Positions 1-5,890 are shown, counted from the first letter of the stretch. The stretch is DNA of 6,917 nt from Microcaldota archaeon (GCA_021823945.1 JAKALW010000063.1:1-6917), one strand, 5' to 3'. Notes: generated from the letters alone by a model not told the origin. Translations and numbers: made by a program.

Positions 1-873
1 CTCCGTCGTCGCCCGGATGAAGTTTTTGAACAGTCCGTCTATTAGACGGACAGCCCCGCCCGCGTCCCGGTAGATAATCTCCGCGTTGAATATCTTGTGC
101 TTGCAATGCTCCGACCATGTCTGGGCGAGCATCTCAATTTCAACGTCTGACGGGTTCCTGCCAAGCCCCGCGTCTGCGCGGGATTTCTGCACTGCCTGGT
201 CTGAGAAGTATTTTTTTATTGCAAGGATTTCAGGCTTTGAAAGCGCGAGGACCATCTTAACCGAGTCTGCAAGCAGCGCATCCGCGCCCCTGAAAATATT
301 GAACTCGCCGACCTGCGGGGAGTGCGCGATTTTCACCAATGGGGCGTGCGGCTCGAATCCCCTGCCGGATACGAAAGCGTCGTACGGCTTGATTGAATAG
401 CTTTCAACCAGCCCGTTTGCGAGGTAGCTTTCGGCGATTTTTTTCGCGGCCTCTTCTGTTATTGCGCCGTAAATGAGGTATTGGACCGAGTGGTGCGCAG
501 AGAAATTCGAAATGCCGAGCAGGTCTGACGCTGCCTCGCGGGCAGTGTTGCCTACGTTGTCAGTGACGCCAGGCAGGAAGCCAACCTCGATTGCCCATGC
601 GAACCTGCCAGCTTTGTATGTTTCAGACAATGCAAGGGGCGCGAGAGCGCCTGGGACTGAAATTGAACTTGCCTGGACTATAGGGTCGAGGAGCGCCTCG
701 CGGGCGATTTTATCAAGCGTTCCCCTCGGGAAGTCGGAACTGAACGTGTAAACGTCAATTGTGCGCACGCTGTCGGCGGGTATGCCAAGGTCGGATTTGA
801 TGCGTTTTGCAGCGCCCCTGCCGCGAGCGTCCGCGCTTTCCGGAAGGAAGCCGATTTCTATCCTTGATGGCAT
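1..873 (-). CDS. purL: Phosphoribosylformylglycinamidine synthase, fused PurS-PurL form, N-terminal 291 codons (partial)
   Basis: Catalyses the ATP- and glutamine-dependent conversion of FGAR to FGAM, the fourth step of purine synthesis, in the cytoplasm. I translated the open frame by hand from the ATG at 873; it stays open to base 1, so the C-terminal part lies outside the window. Residues 3-70 (with DARG and the VYTFSSD stretch) and 95-161 (with GFLPGVTDNVGNTA and LANGLVESY) each resemble a PurS module; the second matches PurS best. Residues 206-230 form the linker ending in a KKYFS segment. Residues 241-265 carry the family hallmark PSDVEIEMLAQTWSEHCKHK followed by IFNAEI, the start of the PurL core with its conserved His. 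The start is supported by AAGGTGA four bases upstream and by the family N-terminus beginning at IEIGF. The arrangement is that of the long fused PurSL found in some bacteria and archaea. I am confident of the family; completeness cannot be judged. Confidence 0.93.
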   Translation of the reverse strand, partial: MPSRIEIGFLPESADARGRGAAKRIKSDLGIPADSVRTIDVYTFSSDFPRGTLDKIAREALLDPIVQASSISVPGALAPLALSETYKAGRFAWAIEVGFLPGVTDNVGNTAREAASDLLGISNFSAHHSVQYLIYGAITEEAAKKIAESYLANGLVESYSIKPYDAFVSGRGFEPHAPLVKIAHSPQVGEFNIFRGADALLADSVKMVLALSKPEILAIKKYFSDQAVQKSRADAGLGRNPSDVEIEMLAQTWSEHCKHKIFNAEIIYRDAGGAVRLIDGLFKNFIRATTE

Positions 874-877
874 ACGC

Positions 878-884
878 TCACCTT
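878..884 (-). promoter_or_regulatory. Ribosome binding site of purL
   Basis: On the minus strand this reads AAGGTGA, complementary to the archaeal 16S 3' end, with four bases before the ATG at 873. It supports that start codon. Confidence 0.7.
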
Positions 885-962
885 GAAACACGATATGGGC
901 GCTTTTTGCGCGCACTGGCTAAGCAAAAAAACTAAGATTCCCATAGAGTATTATTCGGGTTA

Positions 963-978
963 GGGAATATAAGGCTTT
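963..978 (-). promoter_or_regulatory. Probable TATA box for purL
   Basis: The minus strand reads AAAGCCTTATATTCCC, with the TATA element CTTATATTC at 965-973. A start of transcription about 25 bases downstream would fall near 941-945, giving a leader of about 70 nt. This suggests purL has its own promoter rather than being read only from the large gene upstream. No better TATA-like element was seen between this and the start codon. Confidence 0.5.
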
Positions 979-987
979 GGACAATCG

Positions 988-1007
988 AAAAAAGTAAATA
1001 CTTTTTT
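988..1007. repeat. A-tract/T-tract palindrome upstream of purL
   Basis: AAAAAAGTA at 988-996 is a perfect inverted match to TACTTTTTT at 999-1007 with two bases between. On the minus strand it lies 15-34 bases upstream of the presumed purL TATA box, a place where archaeal regulators bind. Alternatively, read as RNA from the large gene, it is a hairpin ending in a U run and could act as a second terminator. The sequence does not decide between these. Confidence 0.5.
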
Positions 1008-1167
1008 TCAGGCGTAGATATTGCCTGGATGCCTGCTGAATTGCCCTTTTTTCCGCGTGGAAAATGAAGTTGAAACTGGTTAAATGGGAGGATAAAAGAA
1101 GCGGCTAGATAGGACAATTTTGCTAAATTTTGCCCGGCATGCAATCAATTATCCAAATTACAGGTGG

Positions 1168-1183
1168 AAAACAAAAAAGAAAT
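1168..1183 (-). terminator. T-rich terminator after the large gene
   Basis: Eleven bases past the stop codon the minus strand reads TTTCTTTTTTGTTTTC. Archaeal RNA polymerase ends transcription at such T-rich runs without needing a hairpin. Confidence 0.55.
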
Positions 1184-1193
1184 TGGGAGGGGC

Positions 1194-4100
1194 TCATTCG
1201 CGCCTGTCGCCCTTTTTCCTGCGTTTTTTCTCGCGCTCTGCGACAACCACAGATGTGAGGCCCAAAGCAGCGTACGCTGCAAGCGAAGCCTTTGCCGGAT
1301 TTTCAGCAAGCGGGGAGTAGGACTGGATGTTCCTCTTCACCGAAGACGAGATGCCCATCTTGTTCTTCACTGCCGCAGAGTCGCCAGACGATTTAAGCTT
1401 CAGCGTGTCGAGCGGGGACTGCTTCACCTTGTCGGTGTCGTCAAGGAAAATAGCCTTCAAGAGCGAATCAACTGCGCTCTTGTCTCCCTTGAACTTAGCA
1501 GCGTCTACCGGGTTCAGCCTGTCAGTCGAATCCTTCGGGGCGACGGTCTTGGACAAGTCCTTTGGAATGGCCGTCTTTGACGTGTCCTTCGGGGCGACGG
1601 TCTTGGACAAGTCCTTTGGAATGGCCGTCTTCGACGTGTCCTTCGGTGACTCGGTTTCCTTGCCGACCTCGGAGACTATCTTGTTCTTGATTTTCTCCCG
1701 TGCGACCTGCGAGGAATCCTTGGCAGTTGCCTTGGAGACTGTTGTCGATGTGTCTTTCTTGACGGCGCTCGTGCCTGAAACCGTGGTGCCAGTGCCATTG
1801 TTGGTCGACGATGGCTGCTGCTTTGTCTGGTTCTGCCCGGCCGGAGCCCGCGTTTGCTGCGCTGGTTTGACAGACACTGTCTTGAAGCCCATTTTCTCAA
1901 GCGCAGTCTTCACGTCCCATTCGTAGAACACCACGTCCGGCTTGCCCTTGAGCTGGCTTGTGTTCCAGAGGTCGTATTGCTCAATGGACTTGCCATTCCC
2001 GCGCTTGCCGAGGTTATTCTCGGCAGTGTTGTGCATGACAACATTGTATATTACAATGTTGTGCTTGCCTGACGCCTTGAGCGAGTCAAATGTGACTGCC
2101 TTGCCAGTAGAGTCAGTAACATTGTATTTGTCGAAATACGAGCTGACTCCCTGCGCGGACAAGCCCCACAAGCCCTGGCTCCTTGCTGTCCTTGCAATTG
2201 ACGTGCTGTCAGTGTTGAACTTGAGCGTGTCAGAGCCCATTGCCCTTCCGCCAGGCAGGACAGTAATTGGTGCGGTGACATTGCCGCCAGTGCCGGGGTT
2301 CTTGTTTTTGCCGCCGTTCTGCGTGCCGCCATTGCCTGGGACTATGCCTGGCGCCGTGGACTTGTGCGTTGTGTCCTGTTTGCCGCCAGAGCCCGGAACC
2401 ACGCCCGGAACTGTGGACTTGTGCGTGGTGTCGGTCTTGCCAGGCTGGACATATGACGAGTCGGCCTTGGTTCCAGATTTTACAGAACTTGAAGAATGAT
2501 TGCCGCCGTTAAATGCGCCAGCCGCAAACAAAGCGCCAAATGTCAAGCCTGCCGCCACAACTCCGATTGTTGCCCACTTGGCAGCCTTGGATTTCTGCAT
2601 GAACTTCGGCATGTAACTGCGCTTGCCTGATTTCGTGTCAAGGCCGGTTGTGTCGGATATCTCTTCTTCCCCAGCCAGCATATTTGCCTCGTCGGGGCCC
2701 TTGTGCTCTTCAGGCACATCAAAATCATGCCTAAGCCCGTTTGCCATGTTGAATGGCGCGGTTGCGGCCAAGGATTTCAAAGGCGATGATTCCGCCACGC
2801 CAGTTATTACAAACAGGTTCTCCTTGTTGTCAGAGTCAAGCTTGGGAGTGCCGTCCTCATTAATTTCCTTGAACACCACCTGGGCCGGGTCCTGTACATT
2901 CACGCCTGCTTTCACGGCGAATATCTCGCTGCCGTCTGCCAGGAACACCTTGTACCTGTCCTTGCGGTCCGGGGTGGTGCCAGCGTGGATTATAGTCTGC
3001 TCTTTCTCTGCCTGCGCAAGTATTGCCGCAGGCATGCTGTCAAGCGCGCCAGCGTTAATTTTCGCGTCAGAAGCCGTTTCCGAGTCCTCTATGCGCAGTC
3101 TCTCGAATCCCTTGCCGTCAGGAGTCGGGATTTTAAAGCCGTTCTCATTGCAGCCTTCAAGCTCCAGGCCCTTGGCGCCAATCTTTGACACTACGAAGAG
3201 TATGCCCTTCTCTCCCTCGCCCTTGAACGGCGTTGCGCCGTCGTCTTCAAGGAGCCTGAACATTGCCTTACCCGTGACAGATGTTCCATATTCCTCGGCG
3301 ATAAGCTGCACTCCGTCCTCATTGGTTATTATGAATACTTTCCCGTCAAGGCCGACCTCCATGTTGGATATGAAGCCCTTGTTCGAAGCCCCTTCCATCA
3401 AAAGCCTTTCGGAAGTCTCGTTATTCTGCCTGGCAAGCTCGACAACCCTGTTGAAGAACGGCTTGTATGCCGCGTCTGTCGGGACCTGCGAGAGGATTTT
3501 CAGGTCGTCCTCGCTAAGCGGATTTGTGAACTTGTACTGCCAGTTGCCGTTTGAGTCTTTGGAATACAGCGCGCCGTCGCTGTGCGGGATGCATTTTATT
3601 CCGTTTATTTCAACGCCCTGCGAGTCGATGTTCTCTTCAAGGAATTGCTTGAGCGTCATGTCCTCGGGCTCATTGCCAAGGGCGTTCCATGGATAGCCCT
3701 CTGCGGCCTTGACATCGTCGCTTGTCACGCCGATTTTGTTGAGCGTGTCGTCAGACACAAACCCGGATTTCCCGTCGCCGGCAGGCATGATTTTGGAATT
3801 GTCATTGCCTGGCTGGTTTGCCTCTGTTGTTTCATCGTCATTCAAGAGAGAGTACAGGAATGCGCTTGAGTCTGCGGCTGATTCCTGCTCCGCTGCGAAG
3901 TTCCTTGCCTCGTCCGCGTCATATGTTGAGCTGAGCGCGACAAATCTTTCAATCTCCTCTTCGCTGAGCGCGTCTGGCCCTTCCATTTTTTTCAAAAGCG
4001 CGGCAAACTCCGTCATGTCCTTGATTTGGTCTTCAGAGTATTCTGGGGCAGCCGTATTATTGACTGCTATGATATCGGTTGAAGACGATTCATCAGTTGC

Positions 4101-5108
4101 AGTTGTGCCATTATTGATGCCAGTAACATTGACTTGGGGCTCGTATTGGCTGTTGAGGAAATCCTCGTAGACTTGTGGGTAGTTTCCAATCAATTCGTTA
4201 AGCCTGTTCATCTCCGGGATTGTCAGGCCCTCGGTGCCGTTCTCAAGCATTGCCAAAAATTCAGTTTTCTCGGCGTCCTGCGTCATTTGCTTGGATTCTA
4301 CAGGATAAGTATTGCTGAGGTAAAGATAACGGCCGCCCTGCTCAGTGTCAAGGTCGTCAGGCCCAGCCTCGATAAGCATTTTTAGCTCCGCAAGGTCTTT
4401 GGCATTGGAAAGTTCTTCGCTTTCCTGCGCCTGTCCGTTGGAATATATTTTTGACAAGTCAGCGAAACGGCCCGCCTCGTCGGCAGTCAAGGCATTCCCC
4501 GAATCCATCTTGGAAATTAGGTCTTTCATCTCTGCAGTTTCTGACATCTGCCTTGCCTCGGCAGGGTATGTGTCCATGAGCTCGTGAAGGCGTTTGGCAT
4601 CGTCGTCTCCGAGTTTTTTGAGCCCGACAGCGAAGAGTTTTTTCATCTCCTCGATTTCAGAGTCCTTGAATTCGCCGATGTGCGCCTTTGACGGGAAAGA
4701 GGTGTCGATTTCTTGGCTTTCAAGCTGCCCATACATGGCATTAAGCTCTTCAAAGCGCTTCGCGTCTGTTTCGTCAAGCGGAACCTGCATCTCATTGAGG
4801 GCCTTGAGATACGCGTATTCCTGGTAGCGCCTTGTGTCAACAACGTAATCGGTATATTTGGGCTGAATATTCGCGGCGAATTCCTTGTCCGCATCGGAAA
4901 TTTCCTCTTCATTCCTGGTTTTTACGAGGATAGCCTCAAACCTCTCGATTTCGTCAAGTGTTATCGAGCTTTGCTTGGACTGGATTTTATTGAAAAATGT
5001 CTCCTGCGCCCTCGCAGTAGTGAATTTGTTCTCAATCTTCCTGTTGGCGAGGATGCCGTTGACGTCGGTCTTCTCGTCGCCTGGTTTTTGATTTTGAGTG
5101 TTTGTCAT
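1194..5108 (-). CDS. Giant two-pass membrane protein with N-terminal helical repeats and Ser/Thr-rich external segment (1304 aa, unrecognised family)
   Basis: I do not recognise the family. There is no signal peptide (MTNTQNQKPGDEKTD). Residues about 40-408 hold seven copies of a motif like aLTxxEaxRFxxLsxtY, with an Asn/Thr-rich insert at 322-358. Residues 430-840 are beta-rich and contain a duplicated unit (590-643 and 720-772). Residues 845-866 (WATIGVVAAGLTFGALFAAG, then AF) are a membrane segment preceded by basic KFMQKSKAAK. Residues 867-1271 are rich in Ser, Thr, Gly, Pro and Lys. They carry six N-x-S/T sites, two tandem repeats (890-927, 1155-1190) and a more ordered part at 958-1080 with few low-complexity runs. 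Residues 1272-1290 are a second hydrophobic segment, followed by EREKKRRKKGDRRE. By the positive-inside rule both ends lie in the cytoplasm and about 405 residues lie outside. Only two Cys occur (506, 653). The start is supported by GAGGTG seven bases upstream and a TATA box at 5171-5180. A role in the envelope, as a scaffold or in adhesion, is inference only. That it is a real gene is nearly certain from its length and organised repeats. Confidence 0.93.
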   Translation of the reverse strand: MTNTQNQKPGDEKTDVNGILANRKIENKFTTARAQETFFNKIQSKQSSITLDEIERFEAILVKTRNEEEISDADKEFAANIQPKYTDYVVDTRRYQEYAYLKALNEMQVPLDETDAKRFEELNAMYGQLESQEIDTSFPSKAHIGEFKDSEIEEMKKLFAVGLKKLGDDDAKRLHELMDTYPAEARQMSETAEMKDLISKMDSGNALTADEAGRFADLSKIYSNGQAQESEELSNAKDLAELKMLIEAGPDDLDTEQGGRYLYLSNTYPVESKQMTQDAEKTEFLAMLENGTEGLTIPEMNRLNELIGNYPQVYEDFLNSQYEPQVNVTGINNGTTATDESSSTDIIAVNNTAAPEYSEDQIKDMTEFAALLKKMEGPDALSEEEIERFVALSSTYDADEARNFAAEQESAADSSAFLYSLLNDDETTEANQPGNDNSKIMPAGDGKSGFVSDDTLNKIGVTSDDVKAAEGYPWNALGNEPEDMTLKQFLEENIDSQGVEINGIKCIPHSDGALYSKDSNGNWQYKFTNPLSEDDLKILSQVPTDAAYKPFFNRVVELARQNNETSERLLMEGASNKGFISNMEVGLDGKVFIITNEDGVQLIAEEYGTSVTGKAMFRLLEDDGATPFKGEGEKGILFVVSKIGAKGLELEGCNENGFKIPTPDGKGFERLRIEDSETASDAKINAGALDSMPAAILAQAEKEQTIIHAGTTPDRKDRYKVFLADGSEIFAVKAGVNVQDPAQVVFKEINEDGTPKLDSDNKENLFVITGVAESSPLKSLAATAPFNMANGLRHDFDVPEEHKGPDEANMLAGEEEISDTTGLDTKSGKRSYMPKFMQKSKAAKWATIGVVAAGLTFGALFAAGAFNGGNHSSSSVKSGTKADSSYVQPGKTDTTHKSTVPGVVPGSGGKQDTTHKSTAPGIVPGNGGTQNGGKNKNPGTGGNVTAPITVLPGGRAMGSDTLKFNTDSTSIARTARSQGLWGLSAQGVSSYFDKYNVTDSTGKAVTFDSLKASGKHNIVIYNVVMHNTAENNLGKRGNGKSIEQYDLWNTSQLKGKPDVVFYEWDVKTALEKMGFKTVSVKPAQQTRAPAGQNQTKQQPSSTNNGTGTTVSGTSAVKKDTSTTVSKATAKDSSQVAREKIKNKIVSEVGKETESPKDTSKTAIPKDLSKTVAPKDTSKTAIPKDLSKTVAPKDSTDRLNPVDAAKFKGDKSAVDSLLKAIFLDDTDKVKQSPLDTLKLKSSGDSAAVKNKMGISSSVKRNIQSYSPLAENPAKASLAAYAALGLTSVVVAEREKKRRKKGDRRE
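1531..1646 (-). repeat. 54-bp tandem repeat (two copies plus 8 bp) in the large gene
   Basis: Copies at 1531-1584 and 1585-1638 differ at a single base (1578 T, 1632 C) and are followed by the first 8 bases of a third. They encode PKDTSKTAIPKDLSKTVA twice (residues 1155-1190). Each unit is itself two related nine-residue halves, PKD(T/L)SKT(A/V)(I/A). The near identity implies a recent duplication. The repeat lies in the predicted external stalk just before the C-terminal membrane segment. Confidence 0.95.
2328..2441 (-). repeat. 57-bp (19-residue) tandem repeat in the large gene
   Basis: Residues 890-908 and 909-927 are two copies of GK(T/Q)DTTHKST(V/A)PG(V/I)VPG(S/N)G. They lie about 25 residues after the first membrane segment, at the start of the external region. 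The repeat is Pro/Gly/Thr rich and probably an extended linker. Confidence 0.9.
2793..3341 (-). repeat. Duplicated beta-rich module in the large protein
   Basis: Residues 590-643 (bases 3180-3341) and 720-772 (bases 2793-2951) align. Both start KVF, have a DG turn, then a stretch ending (A/V)(M/V)F(R/K)x(L/I)xEDG with TP close behind, and finish with LFV(V/I) followed by S or T. The separation is about 130 residues. It is an old protein-level duplication, not visible as a DNA repeat. Its function is unknown. Confidence 0.6.
3885..4991 (-). repeat. Seven-copy helical repeat in the N-terminal part of the large protein
   Basis: The motif core begins near residues 51, 111, 166, 207, 253, 295 and 381. 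Examples are ALTADEAGRFADLSKIY, DLDTEQGGRYLYLSNTY, GLTIPEMNRLNELIGNY and ALSEEEIERFVALSSTY. Better copies are preceded by a short helix such as EMKDLISKM or EFLAMLENG and followed by PxExxQMxxxAE. Spacings are 60, 55, 41, 46, 42 and 86 residues, so the basic period is about 42-46. The invariant features are a hydrophobic-(T/D/S) start, an acidic pair, Arg, an aromatic or Leu, and a closing Leu with Tyr. Two helices per unit are likely. I do not recognise the family. Confidence 0.75.
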
Positions 5109-5115
5109 TCGCGCG

Positions 5116-5121
5116 CACCTC
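5116..5121 (-). promoter_or_regulatory. Ribosome binding site of the large gene
   Basis: The minus strand reads AGAGGTGCGCGCGAATG, so GAGGTG sits seven bases before the ATG at 5108. It decides the start codon. Confidence 0.7.
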
Positions 5122-5170
5122 TAGATAATATGAATGCTACATGTTTGTAGCTAAATTACAACAGACCTGC

Positions 5171-5180
5171 TATTTAAATG
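5171..5180 (-). promoter_or_regulatory. TATA box for the large gene
   Basis: The minus strand reads CATTTAAATA. A start about 25 bases downstream would be near 5147, giving a leader of about 40 nt before the ATG at 5108. A second TATA-like run (ATTTAAAAATC on the minus strand, near 5204-5213) lies upstream and is a weaker alternative. Confidence 0.6.
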
Positions 5181-5253
5181 TTGTGATTAGTGTGCGCGCA
5201 TGAGATTTTTAAATGGGTGAGCCTATGGCTAAAATTATGCATTCGTGGATGGA

Positions 5254-5261
5254 TATATATA
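5254..5261 (+). promoter_or_regulatory. TATA box for the small 110-residue gene
   Basis: TATATATA, preceded by GGATGGA. The expected start near 5285 leaves a leader of about 38 nt before the ATG at 5323. It sits back to back with the large gene's promoter, with their TATA boxes about 80 bases apart. Confidence 0.6.
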
Positions 5262-5310
5262 TGCCGTCCCGTAAAATAGTTCCACACAAGTAAAAATTAT
5301 ACCACTACTA

Positions 5311-5316
5311 AGGTGA
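5311..5316 (+). promoter_or_regulatory. Ribosome binding site of the small gene
   Basis: AGGTGA with six bases before the ATG at 5323. It is a good match to the archaeal anti-Shine-Dalgarno sequence and supports translation of this short frame. Confidence 0.7.
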
Positions 5317-5322
5317 CTAACA

Positions 5323-5655
5323 ATGATAACAAGCTCAAATGACACGAATACAAAAACAATCATTGCAAAAGGCAAGAACAACGGTAATGCCAGTGCGGTG
5401 AAAGGCGAAAGCAAATTCGACGGCAATGGGAACGCGGCCGCCAAAAATTTCTGCCTTGTCATATTCAACCTTGGCCTGAAAGCCAAAGGCGCCAAGCCAG
5501 AAAACGGACAGAATGCGCAAACAAAGGAAACGCCGGACCAGACTGCCACTGAATTCGGCGAGCGCCTCGCTGTCGAGGGAATCATGGGCCTTGGCGTGAA
5601 CATGAACATGGACAGCCTTGAGAAGACGCTTGCAAAAGGCTTCCTTGGCTGCTGA
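5323..5655 (+). CDS. Small hypothetical protein with a C-terminal Cys (110 aa)
   Basis: I do not recognise it. The frame is supported by a TATA box, a good ribosome site at 5311-5316 and terminator-like hairpins just after the stop. Residues 1-40 are rich in Asn, Gly, Ala and Lys, with NGN twice (NNGNASAVKGES, DGNGNAAAK). Residues 43-52 form a short hydrophobic stretch (FCLVIFNLGL), too short for a clear membrane helix. Residues 55-80 are polar and likely flexible. Residues 80-110 could be helical (ERLAVEGIMGLGVNMNMDSL) and end KGFLGC. Two Cys are present, at 44 and at the last residue. Twelve Lys and one Arg make it slightly basic. There is no signal peptide. It is transcribed away from the giant membrane-protein gene across a shared 214-bp promoter region, so co-regulation is possible but unproven. 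A structural, nucleic-acid-binding or peptide-precursor role cannot be told apart. Confidence 0.75.
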   Translation: MITSSNDTNTKTIIAKGKNNGNASAVKGESKFDGNGNAAAKNFCLVIFNLGLKAKGAKPENGQNAQTKETPDQTATEFGERLAVEGIMGLGVNMNMDSLEKTLAKGFLGC

Positions 5656-5665
5656 AATGCGGCGC

Positions 5666-5686
5666 TATTATAGCGTTACTATAATA
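5666..5686 (+). terminator. Hairpin after the small gene
   Basis: TATTATAG at 5666-5673 pairs perfectly with CTATAATA at 5679-5686 around a five-base loop, ten bases past the stop codon. It has no following T run, so it may protect the 3' end or act with the T-rich stretch at 5736-5752 rather than terminate alone. Confidence 0.4.
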
Positions 5687-5733
5687 CACGGACGCGCGCT
5701 GTGCGGCATTGCCCGGCGGCAAAAATAATCTCG

Positions 5734-5779
5734 CCTTTTTTCAAATCTTTTTGAAAGCCGTTTAAAAGCCCAAAAAAGG
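5734..5779. repeat. Nested inverted repeat with T-runs
   Basis: CCTTTTTT at 5734-5741 is the inverted match of AAAAAAGG at 5772-5779. Inside it TTTCAAA (5739-5745) pairs with TTTGAAA (5750-5756) around TCTT. The two pairings overlap at their edges, so they are alternatives. The T runs (5736-5741, 5748-5752) suit archaeal termination on the plus strand. Confidence 0.45.
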
Positions 5780-5877
5780 TGGCCTGAAAGCGCCCGGAAT
5801 TTTGTTACCGGTCGTTTTTTTGGCTGGATTTCACGTCGCAGGCAGCGGAATTTTGGGTTAAAAACTGTAAAATGATA

Positions 5878-5890
5878 GCTTTATAAATTA
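5878..5890 (+). promoter_or_regulatory. TATA box for the 23S rRNA transcript
   Basis: GCTTTATAAATTA is the best TATA consensus in the window, as expected for an rRNA gene. Transcription would begin near 5908-5911, at the start of a GGCAC/GTGCC stem, roughly 300 bases before mature 23S. Confidence 0.7.

Larger units (their letters stand above)
874..1193. other. Intergenic region between purL and the large membrane-protein gene
   Basis: A 320-base gap with no convincing gene. It holds the purL ribosome site and TATA box, an A/T palindrome at 988-1007 and a T-rich terminator at 1168-1183. In the presumed purL leader, TTTTTGC at 903-909 can pair with GCAAAAA at 923-929. A copy of the octamer GCGCGCAC lies at 908-915. 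A 70-codon open frame on the minus strand (932-1144) overlaps these signals, has no ribosome site that I could see, and resembles no protein I know. Confidence 0.6.
5111..5199. repeat. Inverted octamer GCGCGCAC / GTGCGCGC flanking the large gene's promoter
   Basis: GCGCGCAC at 5111-5118 and its reverse complement at 5192-5199 are 73 bases apart and enclose the TATA box and expected transcription start. The first copy overlaps the ribosome site and spacer. The same octamer occurs at 908-915 before purL. It may be a regulator site or chance; see findings. Confidence 0.45.
5656..5877. other. Intergenic region between the small gene and the 23S promoter
   Basis: No coding region was seen. It contains the hairpin at 5666-5686, a GCGCGC run at 5694-5699, the nested inverted repeat at 5734-5779 and a T7 run at 5815-5821. 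The last three may include terminators for the small gene or an unrecognised small RNA; nothing here identifies one. Confidence 0.5.

Noticed and set aside
86..751. Plus-strand open frames at 86-400 and 473-751
   Set aside because: They lie opposite purL, whose identity is clear from its motifs.
932..1144. 70-codon open frame on the minus strand between purL and the large gene
   Set aside because: It covers the purL TATA box and palindrome, has no visible ribosome site, and its make-up does not resemble the neighbouring genes.
2120..2240. LysM-like look of residues 958-1030 of the large protein (QGLWGLSAQG and the stretch after it)
   Set aside because: Only a faint resemblance around LWGLS; not enough conserved positions to call a domain by eye.
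2328..2441. Short direct repeats that might suggest a CRISPR array
   Set aside because: They are adjacent protein-coding tandem repeats in frame with no spacers; no CRISPR array is present in the window.
1327..3696. Long plus-strand open frames opposite the large gene (for example 1327-1926, 1942-2499, 2623-3696)
   Set aside because: They mirror the minus-strand frame, are rich in Ser/Leu/Val as expected for a complement of Lys/Thr/Asp-rich coding, and lack archaeal start signals. The minus-strand frame has a promoter, ribosome site and organised protein repeats.
5235..5609. Minus-strand open frame opposite the small gene
   Set aside because: It is a shadow: the plus-strand frame has the TATA box and ribosome site, and this one spans that promoter.
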